Below, one piece after another: positions 9,556 to 16,702 of a DNA stretch of 40,573 nucleotides. The position numbers and the translations under genes are program-made. Each line of letters starts with the position of its first letter. Position 1 is the stretch's first letter. Below the pieces are notes generated by a model. It did no database searches and was not told the origin of the DNA. It saw only the letters and a list, made by a program, of their open reading frames with translations. This DNA comes from an uncultured Thalassospira sp. (GTDB lineage: Bacteria > Pseudomonadota > Alphaproteobacteria > Rhodospirillales_A > Thalassospiraceae). Where the stretch lies: positions 1 to 40,573 of the forward strand of contig CAMPHD010000001.1 of NCBI GenBank assembly GCA_946885765.1, given 5' to 3'.

Positions 9556-9863
9556 AAGAATACCTTTTAATTTCAGGTATTTGAGCCAAATTAACCGTAA
9601 ATTGGTTAAATCCTGATTATTTTGCCTTTAAGTGGGGCGCACAGCGTAGAGTACTTTCAAGCCGGTTTGAAGCATTCAGTTCAAAGAAGTGCCCAAACAC
9701 GACAAGGGTCAGCATTGCATAATTTTCAACGCCACACCGCAACTTTCCTCGTTCCCGCCCCAATAGCGGTCCCGTTTCATATGGGGATCATCCGAAACGA
9801 AAAAACCCGCCATCACTGGCGGGTTCTTTTTCATGACCCTTCCCGAAGAAAAGATCCAGATAA
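9556..9863. other. Intergenic region upstream of maeB
   Basis: About 300 bases between the maeB start and the tRNA-Leu 3' end. The part near the tRNA holds a terminator (listed separately), and the maeB promoter must lie in 9556-9790. The first 60 bases upstream of maeB are AT-rich, but I see no clear promoter pair, and no coding frame here looks real. Confidence 0.5.
9800..9831 (-). terminator. Terminator downstream of tRNA-Leu
   Basis: AACCCGCC and GGCGGGTT form a perfect stem around the loop ATCACT, flanked by A and T runs. On the minus strand it lies about 33 bases past the tRNA-Leu end and is followed by a T run, as expected for the tRNA transcript. Confidence 0.82.
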
Positions 9864-9950
9864 TGGTGCGGTCGAGAAGACTCGAACTTCCACGGGGGTT
9901 AGCCCACAGCGACCTCAACGCTGCGCGTCTACCAATTCCGCCACGACCGC
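9864..9950 (-). tRNA. tRNA-Leu (anticodon GAG)
   Basis: On the minus strand the 87-nt sequence begins GCGGTCG and ends CGACCGC-A-CCA, a perfect 7-bp acceptor stem with an encoded CCA. The anticodon stem CAGCG/CGCTG closes the loop TTGAGGT, giving anticodon GAG. A long variable arm, as in class II tRNAs such as tRNA-Leu, and the T-loop GTTCGAGTC are present. It serves CUC/CUU codons. Confidence 0.97.
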
Positions 9951-10067
9951 ATATGTCTTGTCTGCAAACCCATGAGGTAATTTTGCGGGCTTGCCTTGGT
10001 GCGGAAAGGGAGATAGCAAAAAGGTTACCCCTGATCAAGGGCTCATTTCACTTATTTGACAGGAAAA

Positions 10068-10733
10068 ATGCAAACCATCGCCCCTACCGCGCAAATTCCC
10101 GACTGGCGCACCGCCTCCGGGTTGGTTTCCTACCCCGAAGCACTGGCCGAAATGGAAGCGCGCGCCGAAGCCATCCATGAAGGCAAAGCCACGGAACTCG
10201 TATGGTTTCTGGAACATCCGCCGTTATATACGGCGGGGACCAGCGCGCATACCGAAGATCTTGTTGATCCCGATCGCTTCCCCGTCTATGACGCGGGACG
10301 TGGCGGACAATATACCTATCACGGCCCCGGACAGCGCACCGTTTACCTGATGCTGGACCTCAAAAGACGCGGTCGCGATGTCCGCGCCTATGTTCATAAT
10401 CTGGAAGAATGGGTGATTCGCACACTCGCCCTGCTTGGCATTGCCGGCGAACGCCGCGATGGCCGGGTCGGCATCTGGGTTGCCCGTGAAGGCGGGCGCG
10501 AAGATAAAGTCGCCGCCATCGGTGTCCGGGTGCGACGCTGGGTCACATTCCATGGCATCGCGATCAATGTTAATCCCGATCTGTCGCATTTCGGCGGGAT
10601 TGTTCCCTGCGGTATTTCCAATCATGGCGTCACCAGCCTTGCCGATCTTGGCGTCGATATTTCTATGGCGGAACTCGATAGGCTGTTAAAACAGACCTTT
10701 GTCGAAGTATTCCCCGGATTCGCAGATGAGTGA
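10068..10733 (+). CDS. lipB: Octanoyltransferase LipB
   Basis: The 221-residue protein transfers octanoate from acyl carrier protein to lipoyl domains, the first step of lipoate assembly. The family motifs are all visible: [13 protein letters not shown] near the N-terminus, the substrate-binding [12 protein letters not shown], the catalytic Lys in [17 protein letters not shown], and the catalytic Cys in [18 protein letters not shown] 10068 is preferred over an upstream in-frame TTG (10056) because AGGAAA sits immediately upstream. The stop overlaps the start of the next gene, a diguanylate cyclase, so the two are probably translationally coupled. Confidence 0.96.
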   Translation: MQTIAPTAQIPDWRTASGLVSYPEALAEMEARAEAIHEGKATELVWFLEHPPLYTAGTSAHTEDLVDPDRFPVYDAGRGGQYTYHGPGQRTVYLMLDLKRRGRDVRAYVHNLEEWVIRTLALLGIAGERRDGRVGIWVAREGGREDKVAAIGVRVRRWVTFHGIAINVNPDLSHFGGIVPCGISNHGVTSLADLGVDISMAELDRLLKQTFVEVFPGFADE

Positions 10734-11763
10734 CAGCCCGAACAAGGTTGCCAAAAACAGCAAAGCCAAACCGGGCAAATCCCGGAAGATGGGCGAAAGC
10801 ATCGCCGAAGTCGGCATGGCCGATGCGGAACGCGATATTCTGGCCGAACTCGACAAGGCGCTAAGCGAGCATATCACTCTCCTGCTGGGATGGAGCCGTC
10901 GCCTTACCTTGCCTGCCGGCAATACCGCCCCCGTCACTCCCCACGACCATAGCGAAGATCACGATTGCGACTTTGGTGCCTGGTATGCTCTTAATCGCCA
11001 TAACAGGCTCATAGACCAGCCTGCGATGCGCGCGCTTGCCGCCACCCATGAACAGCTTCACGCCTCTGCCAGACGCCTTCTGGAAGGCCACGAGATCGAC
11101 GGTGATGTCGACGAAGCCGAGTTCGAGATAATGTCGCTGCGCGCCGAATCGTTTTTTGCGCAACTTCGCCGACTTGAACGCGCCTTCCGGACTGCGCGCT
11201 CCGATGTTGATCCGTTAACGGGCACCTATAACCGGCAAACCATGCTGGGCGACCTTGGCACCGAACGTGAACGTTCTGTGCGGACCGATACACCAACCGC
11301 AATTGCCTTGGTCGATCTGGATCATTTCAAGGCGGTCAACGATACCCATGGCCATCAGGTCGGAGATCTGGTTTTGCAGTCGGTCGCCGGTATCCTGCAA
11401 TCCCATGTCCGCCCGTTCGACAAGGTCTATCGCTATGGCGGTGAAGAATTCCTGATTTGCCTTCCGAATGCCGACATGAAGCAATCCGCCCGCGTTCTTG
11501 AACGTCTGCGCCGCGTGATCGAAGCATCTCCGGTTACGCTTAATGACGGCACGATATTGCCAGTCACTGCCTCTATCGGGGCAGCTCCGATGACAAAAAC
11601 CCGCACCATTGAACAGATCATCGAAAAGGCCGACCAGGCCCTTTATGCCGCCAAGGAAGGCGGCCGGAACAAAGTCCGGGTCTGGCGCAGCCCCGATGGG
11701 GCAAAAAGCACCGGCAAAACCGACGGCTCAAAATCCGACACCGGATCAACCGAGCCGCGTTAA
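10726..11763 (+). CDS. DgcZ-like diguanylate cyclase with N-terminal zinc-binding CZB domain
   Basis: The 345-residue protein makes c-di-GMP from GTP. The C-terminal GGDEF domain (about 160-320) has the intact GGEEF motif (238-242), LVDLDHF, and an intact product-inhibition site RPFD (229-232) exactly five residues upstream. The N-terminal part looks like a CZB (chemoreceptor zinc-binding) domain: H49 in the ALSEH helix, C81 in DCDFGAWY, and H108 and H112 in THEQLH. The C-H and H-H spacings (27 and 4) equal those I recall for the zinc ligands of E. coli DgcZ (H22, C52, H79, H83), and the first gap is 32 against 30. I infer zinc-repressed cyclase activity. ATG 10726 overlaps the lipB stop codon region (10731-10733). 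A low-complexity Lys/Ser/Thr tail follows residue 320. Confidence 0.9.
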   Translation: MSDSPNKVAKNSKAKPGKSRKMGESIAEVGMADAERDILAELDKALSEHITLLLGWSRRLTLPAGNTAPVTPHDHSEDHDCDFGAWYALNRHNRLIDQPAMRALAATHEQLHASARRLLEGHEIDGDVDEAEFEIMSLRAESFFAQLRRLERAFRTARSDVDPLTGTYNRQTMLGDLGTERERSVRTDTPTAIALVDLDHFKAVNDTHGHQVGDLVLQSVAGILQSHVRPFDKVYRYGGEEFLICLPNADMKQSARVLERLRRVIEASPVTLNDGTILPVTASIGAAPMTKTRTIEQIIEKADQALYAAKEGGRNKVRVWRSPDGAKSTGKTDGSKSDTGSTEPR

Positions 11764-12056
11764 CCACCTGCCCAACCGACCAATATCGGAAATGTGATCG
11801 TTTTCAAAAACGCGACATGGATATGGGATATCGCGTTGAATCTCCGGCATTTCTTGCGGGATCATGCAGAGTTTGCATCAAAATCAGCTTGAAAATCAAA
11901 AAATTCTACCAAAGCGCAATCTTGTCTTCACAAGATGGAAACATATCTGCAAACTATAATAATAAAAGGCAGCAGGGTTCCGGCAACGGTTCCGAAAACG
12001 AGAGAGAAACGCTGCCTATGGGAGGGAATTCGGTTCGGACAGAACGGAGGCCCCTG
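11764..12056 (+). promoter_or_regulatory. Leader region with two inverted repeats and a candidate -10 box
   Basis: Three elements are visible. An inverted repeat, AACGCGA (11809-11815) and TCGCGTT (11831-11837), lies past the cyclase stop. A perfect palindrome TCTTGT-CTTC-ACAAGA spans 11920-11935. A consensus TATAAT at 11955-11960 is a good -10 box for the next gene, though no good -35 is at standard spacing. The region is more AT-rich than its surroundings. An in-frame ATG at 11817 exists but would read through the candidate promoter. Confidence 0.45.
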
Positions 12057-12596
12057 ATGTCCACTTCGACGGATTTCGTGCCTGGCGATCCCGCCTTGAT
12101 GCTGACGGTGCTACGCTGTGCCGAAGGCAACCTTGACCAAAGCGTCCTTCTTGAACGCATTTTATCCCTGTTTTGCACGGATGATGATGGCAATCAGATC
12201 ATTGTCGAAGACACACCCGATTTGCGACGACGCATCAACATCGCGATTTCACATCTGAAAATTGCCGGCCTGGTGCAGACATCGATGGACGGTAGCCTGT
12301 CGATCACATCCCTTGGCAGGGCCATGATGATGGCCTATCCGATGGGGATTGATGATGGTGTCTTGTGCTCGCTACCGGCATTTCGCAATCAGATTTACGA
12401 TACCAATGCCCCGGTTGTGCATGAACGGCATCTTCCCAATCCTGCTTATGGATCGGGCTTTTCGGCGGGACTGGGTTCCCATCGACTGACCGAAAACCCC
12501 TATCCATCCGACAGCCGTGATCACGAGGACTGGCTAATGGGTTGGGACGAAGCGCTTGATCAAAGCAAACGCGAAGCGGAAACGCTTATAAGCTAG
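12057..12596 (+). CDS. Winged-helix (Mrr_N-like) plus RMF/CrpP-fold-like two-domain protein
   Basis: I do not recognise a named gene. The 179-residue protein appears to have two parts. Residues 10-95 (LMLTVLRCAEG, then LRRRINIAISHLKIAGLV and SITSLGRAMM) match the winged-helix pattern at the N-terminus of Mrr-type and related proteins. Residues 129-170 (PAYGSGFSAGLG, ENPYP, WLMGWDEAL) match the pattern of ribosome modulation factor and CrpP-fold proteins, A-x(3)-G-x(2)-A-x(2)-G, NPY, W-x(2)-G-W. I infer a nucleic-acid- or ribosome-associated stress protein. ATG 12057 has GGAGG six bases upstream; in-frame ATG codons at 11817 and 12018 have weaker sites. There is no obvious operon partner. Confidence 0.75.
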   Translation: MSTSTDFVPGDPALMLTVLRCAEGNLDQSVLLERILSLFCTDDDGNQIIVEDTPDLRRRINIAISHLKIAGLVQTSMDGSLSITSLGRAMMMAYPMGIDDGVLCSLPAFRNQIYDTNAPVVHERHLPNPAYGSGFSAGLGSHRLTENPYPSDSRDHEDWLMGWDEALDQSKREAETLIS

Positions 12597-12605
12597 GGGA
12601 TCATT

Positions 12606-12627
12606 CCGGACACCTAAGGCAGTCCGG
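12606..12627. repeat. Inverted repeat after the winged-helix/RMF gene
   Basis: CCGGAC (12607-12612) and GTCCGG (12623-12628) form a 6-bp stem with a 10-base loop, starting about 10 bases past the stop. There is no T run, so it is at best a weak or Rho-assisted terminator. The remaining bases to 12881 hold no gene I can support. Confidence 0.35.
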
Positions 12628-12881
12628 CATGAAGGATTTGCGGACCGGCACCATTTGGGGGAACCAGGGCGGTGCCGGAATTGACCAAACCGGTATCAAT
12701 CCGGTCGGCCCGGATGCCCGTCCGACGGCCACAGATTGCCCGCCAGCTGTCACCGGATAAGAATGCTTACCGGTTCCAGCCAACAGCAGGGCAACCAGTA
12801 ACCGTCACCCTATTTCCCGAAGATTTAAAACGATACCACATAACACGGCCGCAAGACGGCGGCTCTGGCGCGATAATCGGT

Positions 12882-13226
12882 TTAGTCGTTATCAGGTTTG
12901 GAATTCGGATTGGCGGCACGGAAGAACGAAATCACGTTATCTTTATCCGACCGCGTCATATCGGTGTCATCCGGATTTTCATCGGCCCCGATCACCGTGG
13001 ATTCGGTTTCATCGTCAGTTTTATCGGCATCGGTATTTTCAGACGGTTCAGAAGCACCGCGATAATGGCCGTCATGCTGCCTGTCGGCCTTGCGGTCCTC
13101 GGCGTCTTTTTTCGTGCGCTCGCCTCGCGTGCGGCCATGCAGGGCCCGACTGGCATCGGCCTGCTTTTCCTTGGCACTGCGTTTCTTCTGCTTTCGCGCC
13201 TGCCGCAAATTGACAAGATCGCCCAT
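12882..13226 (-). CDS. DUF4169 family protein with acidic C-terminal extension
   Basis: The first 35 residues (MGDLVNLRQARKQKKRSAKE, then ALHGRTRGERTKK) match the short, highly basic alphaproteobacterial DUF4169 family, whose function is unknown. Family members as I know them are about 60 residues. This one is 114, with a charged, Asp/Glu/Ser/Thr-rich and probably disordered second half (about 50-114) ending in a short hydrophobic patch, NVISFFRAA. The extension could be a species-specific tail. The opposing plus-strand frame over the same bases has no family features and is a shadow. Confidence 0.8.
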   Translation of the reverse strand: MGDLVNLRQARKQKKRSAKEKQADASRALHGRTRGERTKKDAEDRKADRQHDGHYRGASEPSENTDADKTDDETESTVIGADENPDDTDMTRSDKDNVISFFRAANPNSKPDND

Positions 13227-13272
13227 GCGGACGCCACCTTTCTTCCCGGTTTACACGGCCCAAATGACAAAC

Positions 13273-13298
13273 GGGCACCCTGATTGATCAGGGCACCC
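13273..13298 (-). terminator. Probable terminator of the lipoprotein gene
   Basis: GGGCACCCTGAT (13273-13284) and ATCAGGGCACCC (13287-13298) form a 12-bp stem with two G-U pairs when read on the minus strand, followed by GTTTGTCATTT. It separates the lipoprotein gene from the DUF4169 gene. Confidence 0.6.
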
Positions 13299-13342
13299 GC
13301 CGAAACTTGGCAAACCGTTGATAAAACCTGTCTTGAGCCGCC

Positions 13343-14464
13343 TTAGCGGACAAAGACATGTACCTCGTTGGCCGAAACCGAGGCACTGGTCGCATCAGAA
13401 ACACGAACACGCGCGCTGGGCATTCCCATATCTGTCAGGGAACGCAGAACTGACTGTGCATTGCGTTTGGATTTGTTGCTGTTCAGCGCAACCTGCGCCG
13501 GAGTCCCGCGATTCGGCGTTACCGCAACAACATCAAAGCTGGCCTGCGGGCGGCGCTCCAGAACGCGGTTAACCGCGTTATAAAGCGCCTGCTCGTATTT
13601 CACGCTCGGGCTGTCGAAGCGGATAACGACCAGCGGACGATCACTGGTCGATGCCATGCTGCTACCGGCGGATGCCGGTGCAGCCTGCGACTGGAAGACA
13701 CGCTTGGAAAGCGCGTCACCGAAAATCTCGCCATTCTTGACAGCCAGTGCCAGCGCATTGAGGTTCGCACGCTCGTTGCTGACATAAGACGTCTGACGGG
13801 CAAGGCCTTCGCTGATTTCATTGAGAAGACGATCAATCAGCACCGTGGTGCGGTTGGTTTCGTCTTCCAGCAGCGCCAACTGACGATGATCTTCGTCAAC
13901 CGCACCGGAAACCTGATAGGCAGACCGGACGGATTCCAGCAGGAAGGTCGACAGCGTCGAATCAGCAGCCACTTTATTGGCCAGCGAATTCATTGCCGCA
14001 ATGTCGTCATTCACACGATCAAGTTCCTGCTGTGCAGTATTCCACTGCTGCACCAGAACAGGGTTGCCCGGCGTGGTACCAACCTGCAAACGTGCGCTGA
14101 TCGCAGCCACAGTCCCGTGATAGGCCTGCGAGTTGCGAACGGTCTGCGCCCGAAGCTGCTGCAATTCGTTACTGTGATCACTCAACGCCGATTTCAGGCG
14201 ATTGAGTTCGGACTGCATATTTTCGACCTTTGAACCAACAAAGGTTCCGGTCTGCGAGATGCTTGTCAGTGGTTGGGAACTGCGCGCAACATCGGTGGAT
14301 GTCGTAGCATCTGCCCCGCTTGTATCAGCCATTGCTGCTGAATTTTCAGTGCCGGCATTCTCTTCGCCAGCCAAAGTCGGCCAAAGGGCCTCTGAAGAAA
14401 AAGAACATCCCCCCAGCAAAAGGGCGGCGCCGATTACGGCGAGGTAGGTTTTACGAACGGCCAT
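13343..14464 (-). CDS. Outer-membrane lipoprotein with coiled coil and OmpA-like C-terminal domain
   Basis: This is a 373-residue lipoprotein: the signal peptide ends in the lipobox LLGGC with Cys20 as the lipidation site. Residues about 30-65 are Ser/Thr/Ala-rich. A coiled-coil segment is likely at about 75-115 (VENMQSELNRLKSALSDHSN), and more helical repeats run to about 265. The last 100 residues (from VVIRFDSPSVKYEQAL to NEVHVFVR) follow the OmpA-like peptidoglycan-binding pattern: F-D-S, an N-x(3)-S-x(2)-N-A motif and a terminal EV-VFVR strand. A role tethering the outer membrane to peptidoglycan or as a structural cell-envelope protein is inference. It is monocistronic, with a terminator downstream. 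Confidence 0.82.
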   Translation of the reverse strand: MAVRKTYLAVIGAALLLGGCSFSSEALWPTLAGEENAGTENSAAMADTSGADATTSTDVARSSQPLTSISQTGTFVGSKVENMQSELNRLKSALSDHSNELQQLRAQTVRNSQAYHGTVAAISARLQVGTTPGNPVLVQQWNTAQQELDRVNDDIAAMNSLANKVAADSTLSTFLLESVRSAYQVSGAVDEDHRQLALLEDETNRTTVLIDRLLNEISEGLARQTSYVSNERANLNALALAVKNGEIFGDALSKRVFQSQAAPASAGSSMASTSDRPLVVIRFDSPSVKYEQALYNAVNRVLERRPQASFDVVAVTPNRGTPAQVALNSNKSKRNAQSVLRSLTDMGMPSARVRVSDATSASVSANEVHVFVR

Positions 14465-14799
14465 TTCGATCTATTACCTAAGTAGGAATAAGCGAATCTC
14501 CCTGGGCCTGCTTTTTTATGAGTTGAAACAAGCCCCTGCTCCCCCGGGATTGAATGCATCTTAGTCCACGACCACTTGTGGAACAAGACGCATTTGCCCC
14601 TTTTTTAGCCATAGTTTGTCATATCGGTGTCAAACGCAACAAACCGGGGCAGAACAAGGCCCTAGCAGCAGTAAAAAACCTGCATTTGTAAAAAATACGG
14701 TTTTTTGAAATTTACCGCTTGCAATGCCCCGCTCGTTTGCATAAGTTCCGCTCCGCCGACGGGGAGCACTCAGCGCAAACCGGCGGAAACCAAGGCAAA
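14465..14799. other. Intergenic region between the lipoprotein gene and tRNA-Arg
   Basis: This 335-base stretch contains the promoter of the leftward lipoprotein gene (not located with confidence), an AT-rich patch around 14670-14715 and the candidate tRNA-Arg promoter listed separately. No open frame in it has a ribosome-binding site or recognisable product. Confidence 0.5.
14719..14747 (+). promoter_or_regulatory. Candidate promoter of tRNA-Arg
   Basis: TTGCAA (14719-14724) and TAAGTT (14742-14747) are separated by 17 bases. Transcription would begin about 45 bases upstream of the mature tRNA. Confidence 0.4.
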
Positions 14800-14876
14800 G
14801 CGCCCGTAGCTCAGCTGGATAGAGCATCTGACTACGAATCAGAAGGCCGGAGGTTCGAATCCTTCCGGGCGCGCCA
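14800..14876 (+). tRNA. tRNA-Arg (anticodon ACG)
   Basis: The 77-nt sequence has acceptor strands GCGCCCG and CGGGCGC, discriminator G and encoded CCA. The anticodon stem TCTGA/TCAGA closes the loop CTACGAA, giving ACG (wobble base becomes inosine, reading CGU, CGC and CGA). D-loop AGCTGGATAG and T-loop GTTCGAATC are standard. Confidence 0.98.
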
Positions 14877-14879
14877 TTC

Positions 14880-14909
14880 AAAGGCCCGACGTTAACGCGT
14901 CGGGCCTTT
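14880..14909 (+). terminator. Terminator downstream of tRNA-Arg
   Basis: AAAGGCCCGACG (14880-14891) and CGTCGGGCCTTT (14898-14909) make a perfect 12-bp stem around TTAACG, starting four bases after the tRNA. Confidence 0.92.
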
Positions 14910-15097
14910 GCCATTTCCGGACCATGTTTTATTCTGGTCCGACTTTCACACCCACAAACCTGCGAAAATGTGAACCGGATTACACTTTTGGCCGGTTATC
15001 TGCCCTTAATATGCAACTTTTATCCATCATCCTTGCCCTAGCCAATCCCTCAGACATATCTGAGAACAATAGCAATCCCGCCCGCAAGGAGACAGGA

Positions 15098-15850
15098 ATG
15101 GATATCGGAAAAATTCTCGGTGGCGTACTCGGCTCCGGCAGCACCGGCCAGATCGGCGACCGGATCAAGCAAGCCACTTCCGGCGGATCGACCGGCGGCA
15201 TCGGCAACGCACTGGGCAATAGTGGCCTGGGTGGTGGTCTTGTCGGTGGCGCGTTAAGCGGCGGATTGATGTCTGCCGTTCTCGGGTCGAAAAAGGGCCG
15301 CAAGATGGGCGGCAAAGTGTTGGCTTATGGCGGCACAGCCCTTGTTGCCGGCCTTGCCTACAAGGCATGGCGCGATTACAGCAATCGCCAGAAACCGCAA
15401 AACCACGCGCGCGATACCGATCTTGCCAATGTCCCCGCCGACAGCGGTTTTTCCCCCGAGCAGGAACGCGGCGAAGGCGACCTTGATTTCCGTCTTGCTT
15501 TGGTCCGCGCCATGATTGCCGCTGCCAAGTCCGACTGACATATGGATCAGGCTGAAAACAAACGCATCGCGGCCCAGATCGAACAGTTTGAACTTGGCGC
15601 ATCGGAAAAGGCGTTTCTGTTTGATGCCTTCTCGGCCGATGCCGATCCGCTCGCGATTGCCCGCCTTGCGCGGACCAGTGAACAGGGTGCCGAAATCTAT
15701 CTGGCATCCAGTCTGTCGATTGACCCCGATGAACAGGTCGAACAGCAATATCTTGACCGGCTTGCCGGTTGCCTTGGCCTGCCCGGCGACCTGCGGACAC
15801 ATCTTGATACACAGGCCGAAGGCGCACGGCGCGAATTCGCCGCCGGATAG
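15098..15850 (+). pseudogene. DUF533 (TerB-like) protein gene interrupted by an in-frame TGA
   Basis: The gene encodes a DUF533/YebE-type protein, an inner-membrane-associated family of unknown function with a TerB-like C-terminal fold. The first part (15098-15538, 146 residues, AAGGAG ribosome-binding site) has the Gly-rich N-terminus, a hydrophobic segment (VLAYGGTALVAGLAYKAW) and ends in VRAMIAAAKSD. The TerB-like helices continue in the same frame after the stop (from HMDQAENK; MDQAENKRIAAQIEQFELG onward to 15850). In the family this junction normally reads AAAKADGH, so a Gly codon GGA has most likely become TGA (15536-15538). The downstream ATG 15542 has no ribosome-binding site. It may be a recent nonsense mutation, a sequence error or a readthrough site. 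If truncated, the protein keeps only its Gly-rich membrane half. Confidence 0.8.
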
Positions 15851-15874
15851 CAGATCCACACCACATTACACAAA

Positions 15875-15902
15875 CAGGCCCGAACGATATTGTCCGGGCC
15901 TG
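15875..15902. terminator. Hairpin between convergent DUF533 and FAS1 remnant
   Basis: CAGGCCCG (15875-15882) and CGGGCCTG (15895-15902) form a perfect 8-bp stem with a 12-base loop. Short T-rich stretches follow on both strands, so it can end transcripts from either side. Confidence 0.6.
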
Positions 15903-15928
15903 ACTTTGCCGCAATATGTATTGGTGGA

Positions 15929-16080
15929 TTACATTCCCGGCATGATGACGGTATCTATGACGTGAATAATGCCGTTATCGTCTTCGATATCAGCTCGCGG
16001 CATCGTGCCCATCATTTAATTGCAATGTCGGGGCCACTCATCCACACAAGGTCGCCTTGCCTACTGAAACGCTGACACCC
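15929..16080 (-). pseudogene. Remnant of a fasciclin (FAS1) domain gene
   Basis: On the minus strand the frame 16015-15929 reads RADIEDDNGIIHVIDTVIMP and then GM and a TAA stop. This is the typical C-terminal strand of a FAS1 domain (ADI-x-A-x-NG-x-IHVID-x-V-L/I-P). Upstream in the other two frames, short pieces such as GKATLCG and GPDIAIK resemble the preceding FAS1 strands but are broken by stops and frame changes. No full domain, signal peptide or start remains, so this looks like the decayed 3' end of a secreted FAS1 protein gene. The hairpin at 15875-15902 would have been its terminator. Confidence 0.55.
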
Positions 16081-16168
16081 TGAAAAAGGGGAAAAAGCCG
16101 GTGCCGGGACGCGGCAAGGAATGCTATGCTGATGCCATCTTTCCGGATCGCCTCAGGGAGCCCCACGC

Positions 16169-16690
16169 ATGAACGCCAATACGCGCATCACCATTTCCTG
16201 CACCGATCGCGTCGGTCTGGTATCCGATATTTCAGGTCGCCTGTTTGACATCGGTGCCAATCTTGGTCCGACCAGCTTTGTGCTCGATCAGGGGCGCGCG
16301 AATTTCGTCACGACCTGCGAATTGCCCGACACCTGCCCGATCACCGAATGCGAGGCAGCCCTTTTTGAATTACCGATGGATCAGGCCGAAATCACGGTCG
16401 AGGAAATTCAGCCTGCCCCGCTTCTGACCCGCGCACCGGGGGCGACACATATGATTGAATGTTCCGGCATTGATCAGCCCGGTCTGATTGCCCGACTGTC
16501 GGAGATTTTCATCGAATTCAACGCCAACATCGTGCAACTGGCCGCATCGGCAACCGATGAAAAGGACGCGCGCATCTATACCACACGGTTTGCGATTGCC
16601 ATCCCCGCCGGCCGTGCGGCTGCCTGTCTGGCAACACTTGCCAATACCGCCGGATCAATGCGGATGCTGTTCCGGTTTGAAGAACTTTAG
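16169..16690 (+). CDS. Tandem ACT-domain protein, GcvR-like
   Basis: The 173-residue protein consists of two ACT domains, about residues 5-80 (ITISCTDRVGLVSDISGRLF) and 92-165 (IECSGIDQPGLIARLSEIF), the arrangement of GcvR, the regulator of the glycine cleavage system. ACT pairs bind small ligands, usually amino acids. No glycine-cleavage genes are in the window, so the GcvR role is family inference. Start 16169 is supported by AGGGAG nine bases upstream. Its stop lies only 12 bases from the end of the opposing RTX gene. Confidence 0.85.
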   Translation: MNANTRITISCTDRVGLVSDISGRLFDIGANLGPTSFVLDQGRANFVTTCELPDTCPITECEAALFELPMDQAEITVEEIQPAPLLTRAPGATHMIECSGIDQPGLIARLSEIFIEFNANIVQLAASATDEKDARIYTTRFAIAIPAGRAAACLATLANTAGSMRMLFRFEEL

Positions 16691-16702
16691 TGGCGCCGCG
16701 GA

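Noticed and set aside
7543..9570. Long plus-strand open frame of 675 codons opposite maeB
   Set aside because: It is a shadow of maeB. Its translation is rich in His, Arg and Asn with no domain pattern, whereas maeB is unmistakable on the other strand.
12601..12800. Possible small secreted protein on the minus strand (LLVALLLAGTG followed by a Pro-rich region)
   Set aside because: The only starts are CTG or TTG without a ribosome-binding site, and the rest has no pattern. Too weak to annotate.
12672..13283. Plus-strand open frame of 203 codons opposite the DUF4169 gene
   Set aside because: It contains hydrophobic stretches but no ribosome-binding site, and the minus strand carries the recognised DUF4169 N-terminus.
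15890..16075. Plus-strand 61-codon frame in the fasciclin remnant
   Set aside because: No ribosome-binding site, and the minus strand shows the FAS1 C-terminal pattern.
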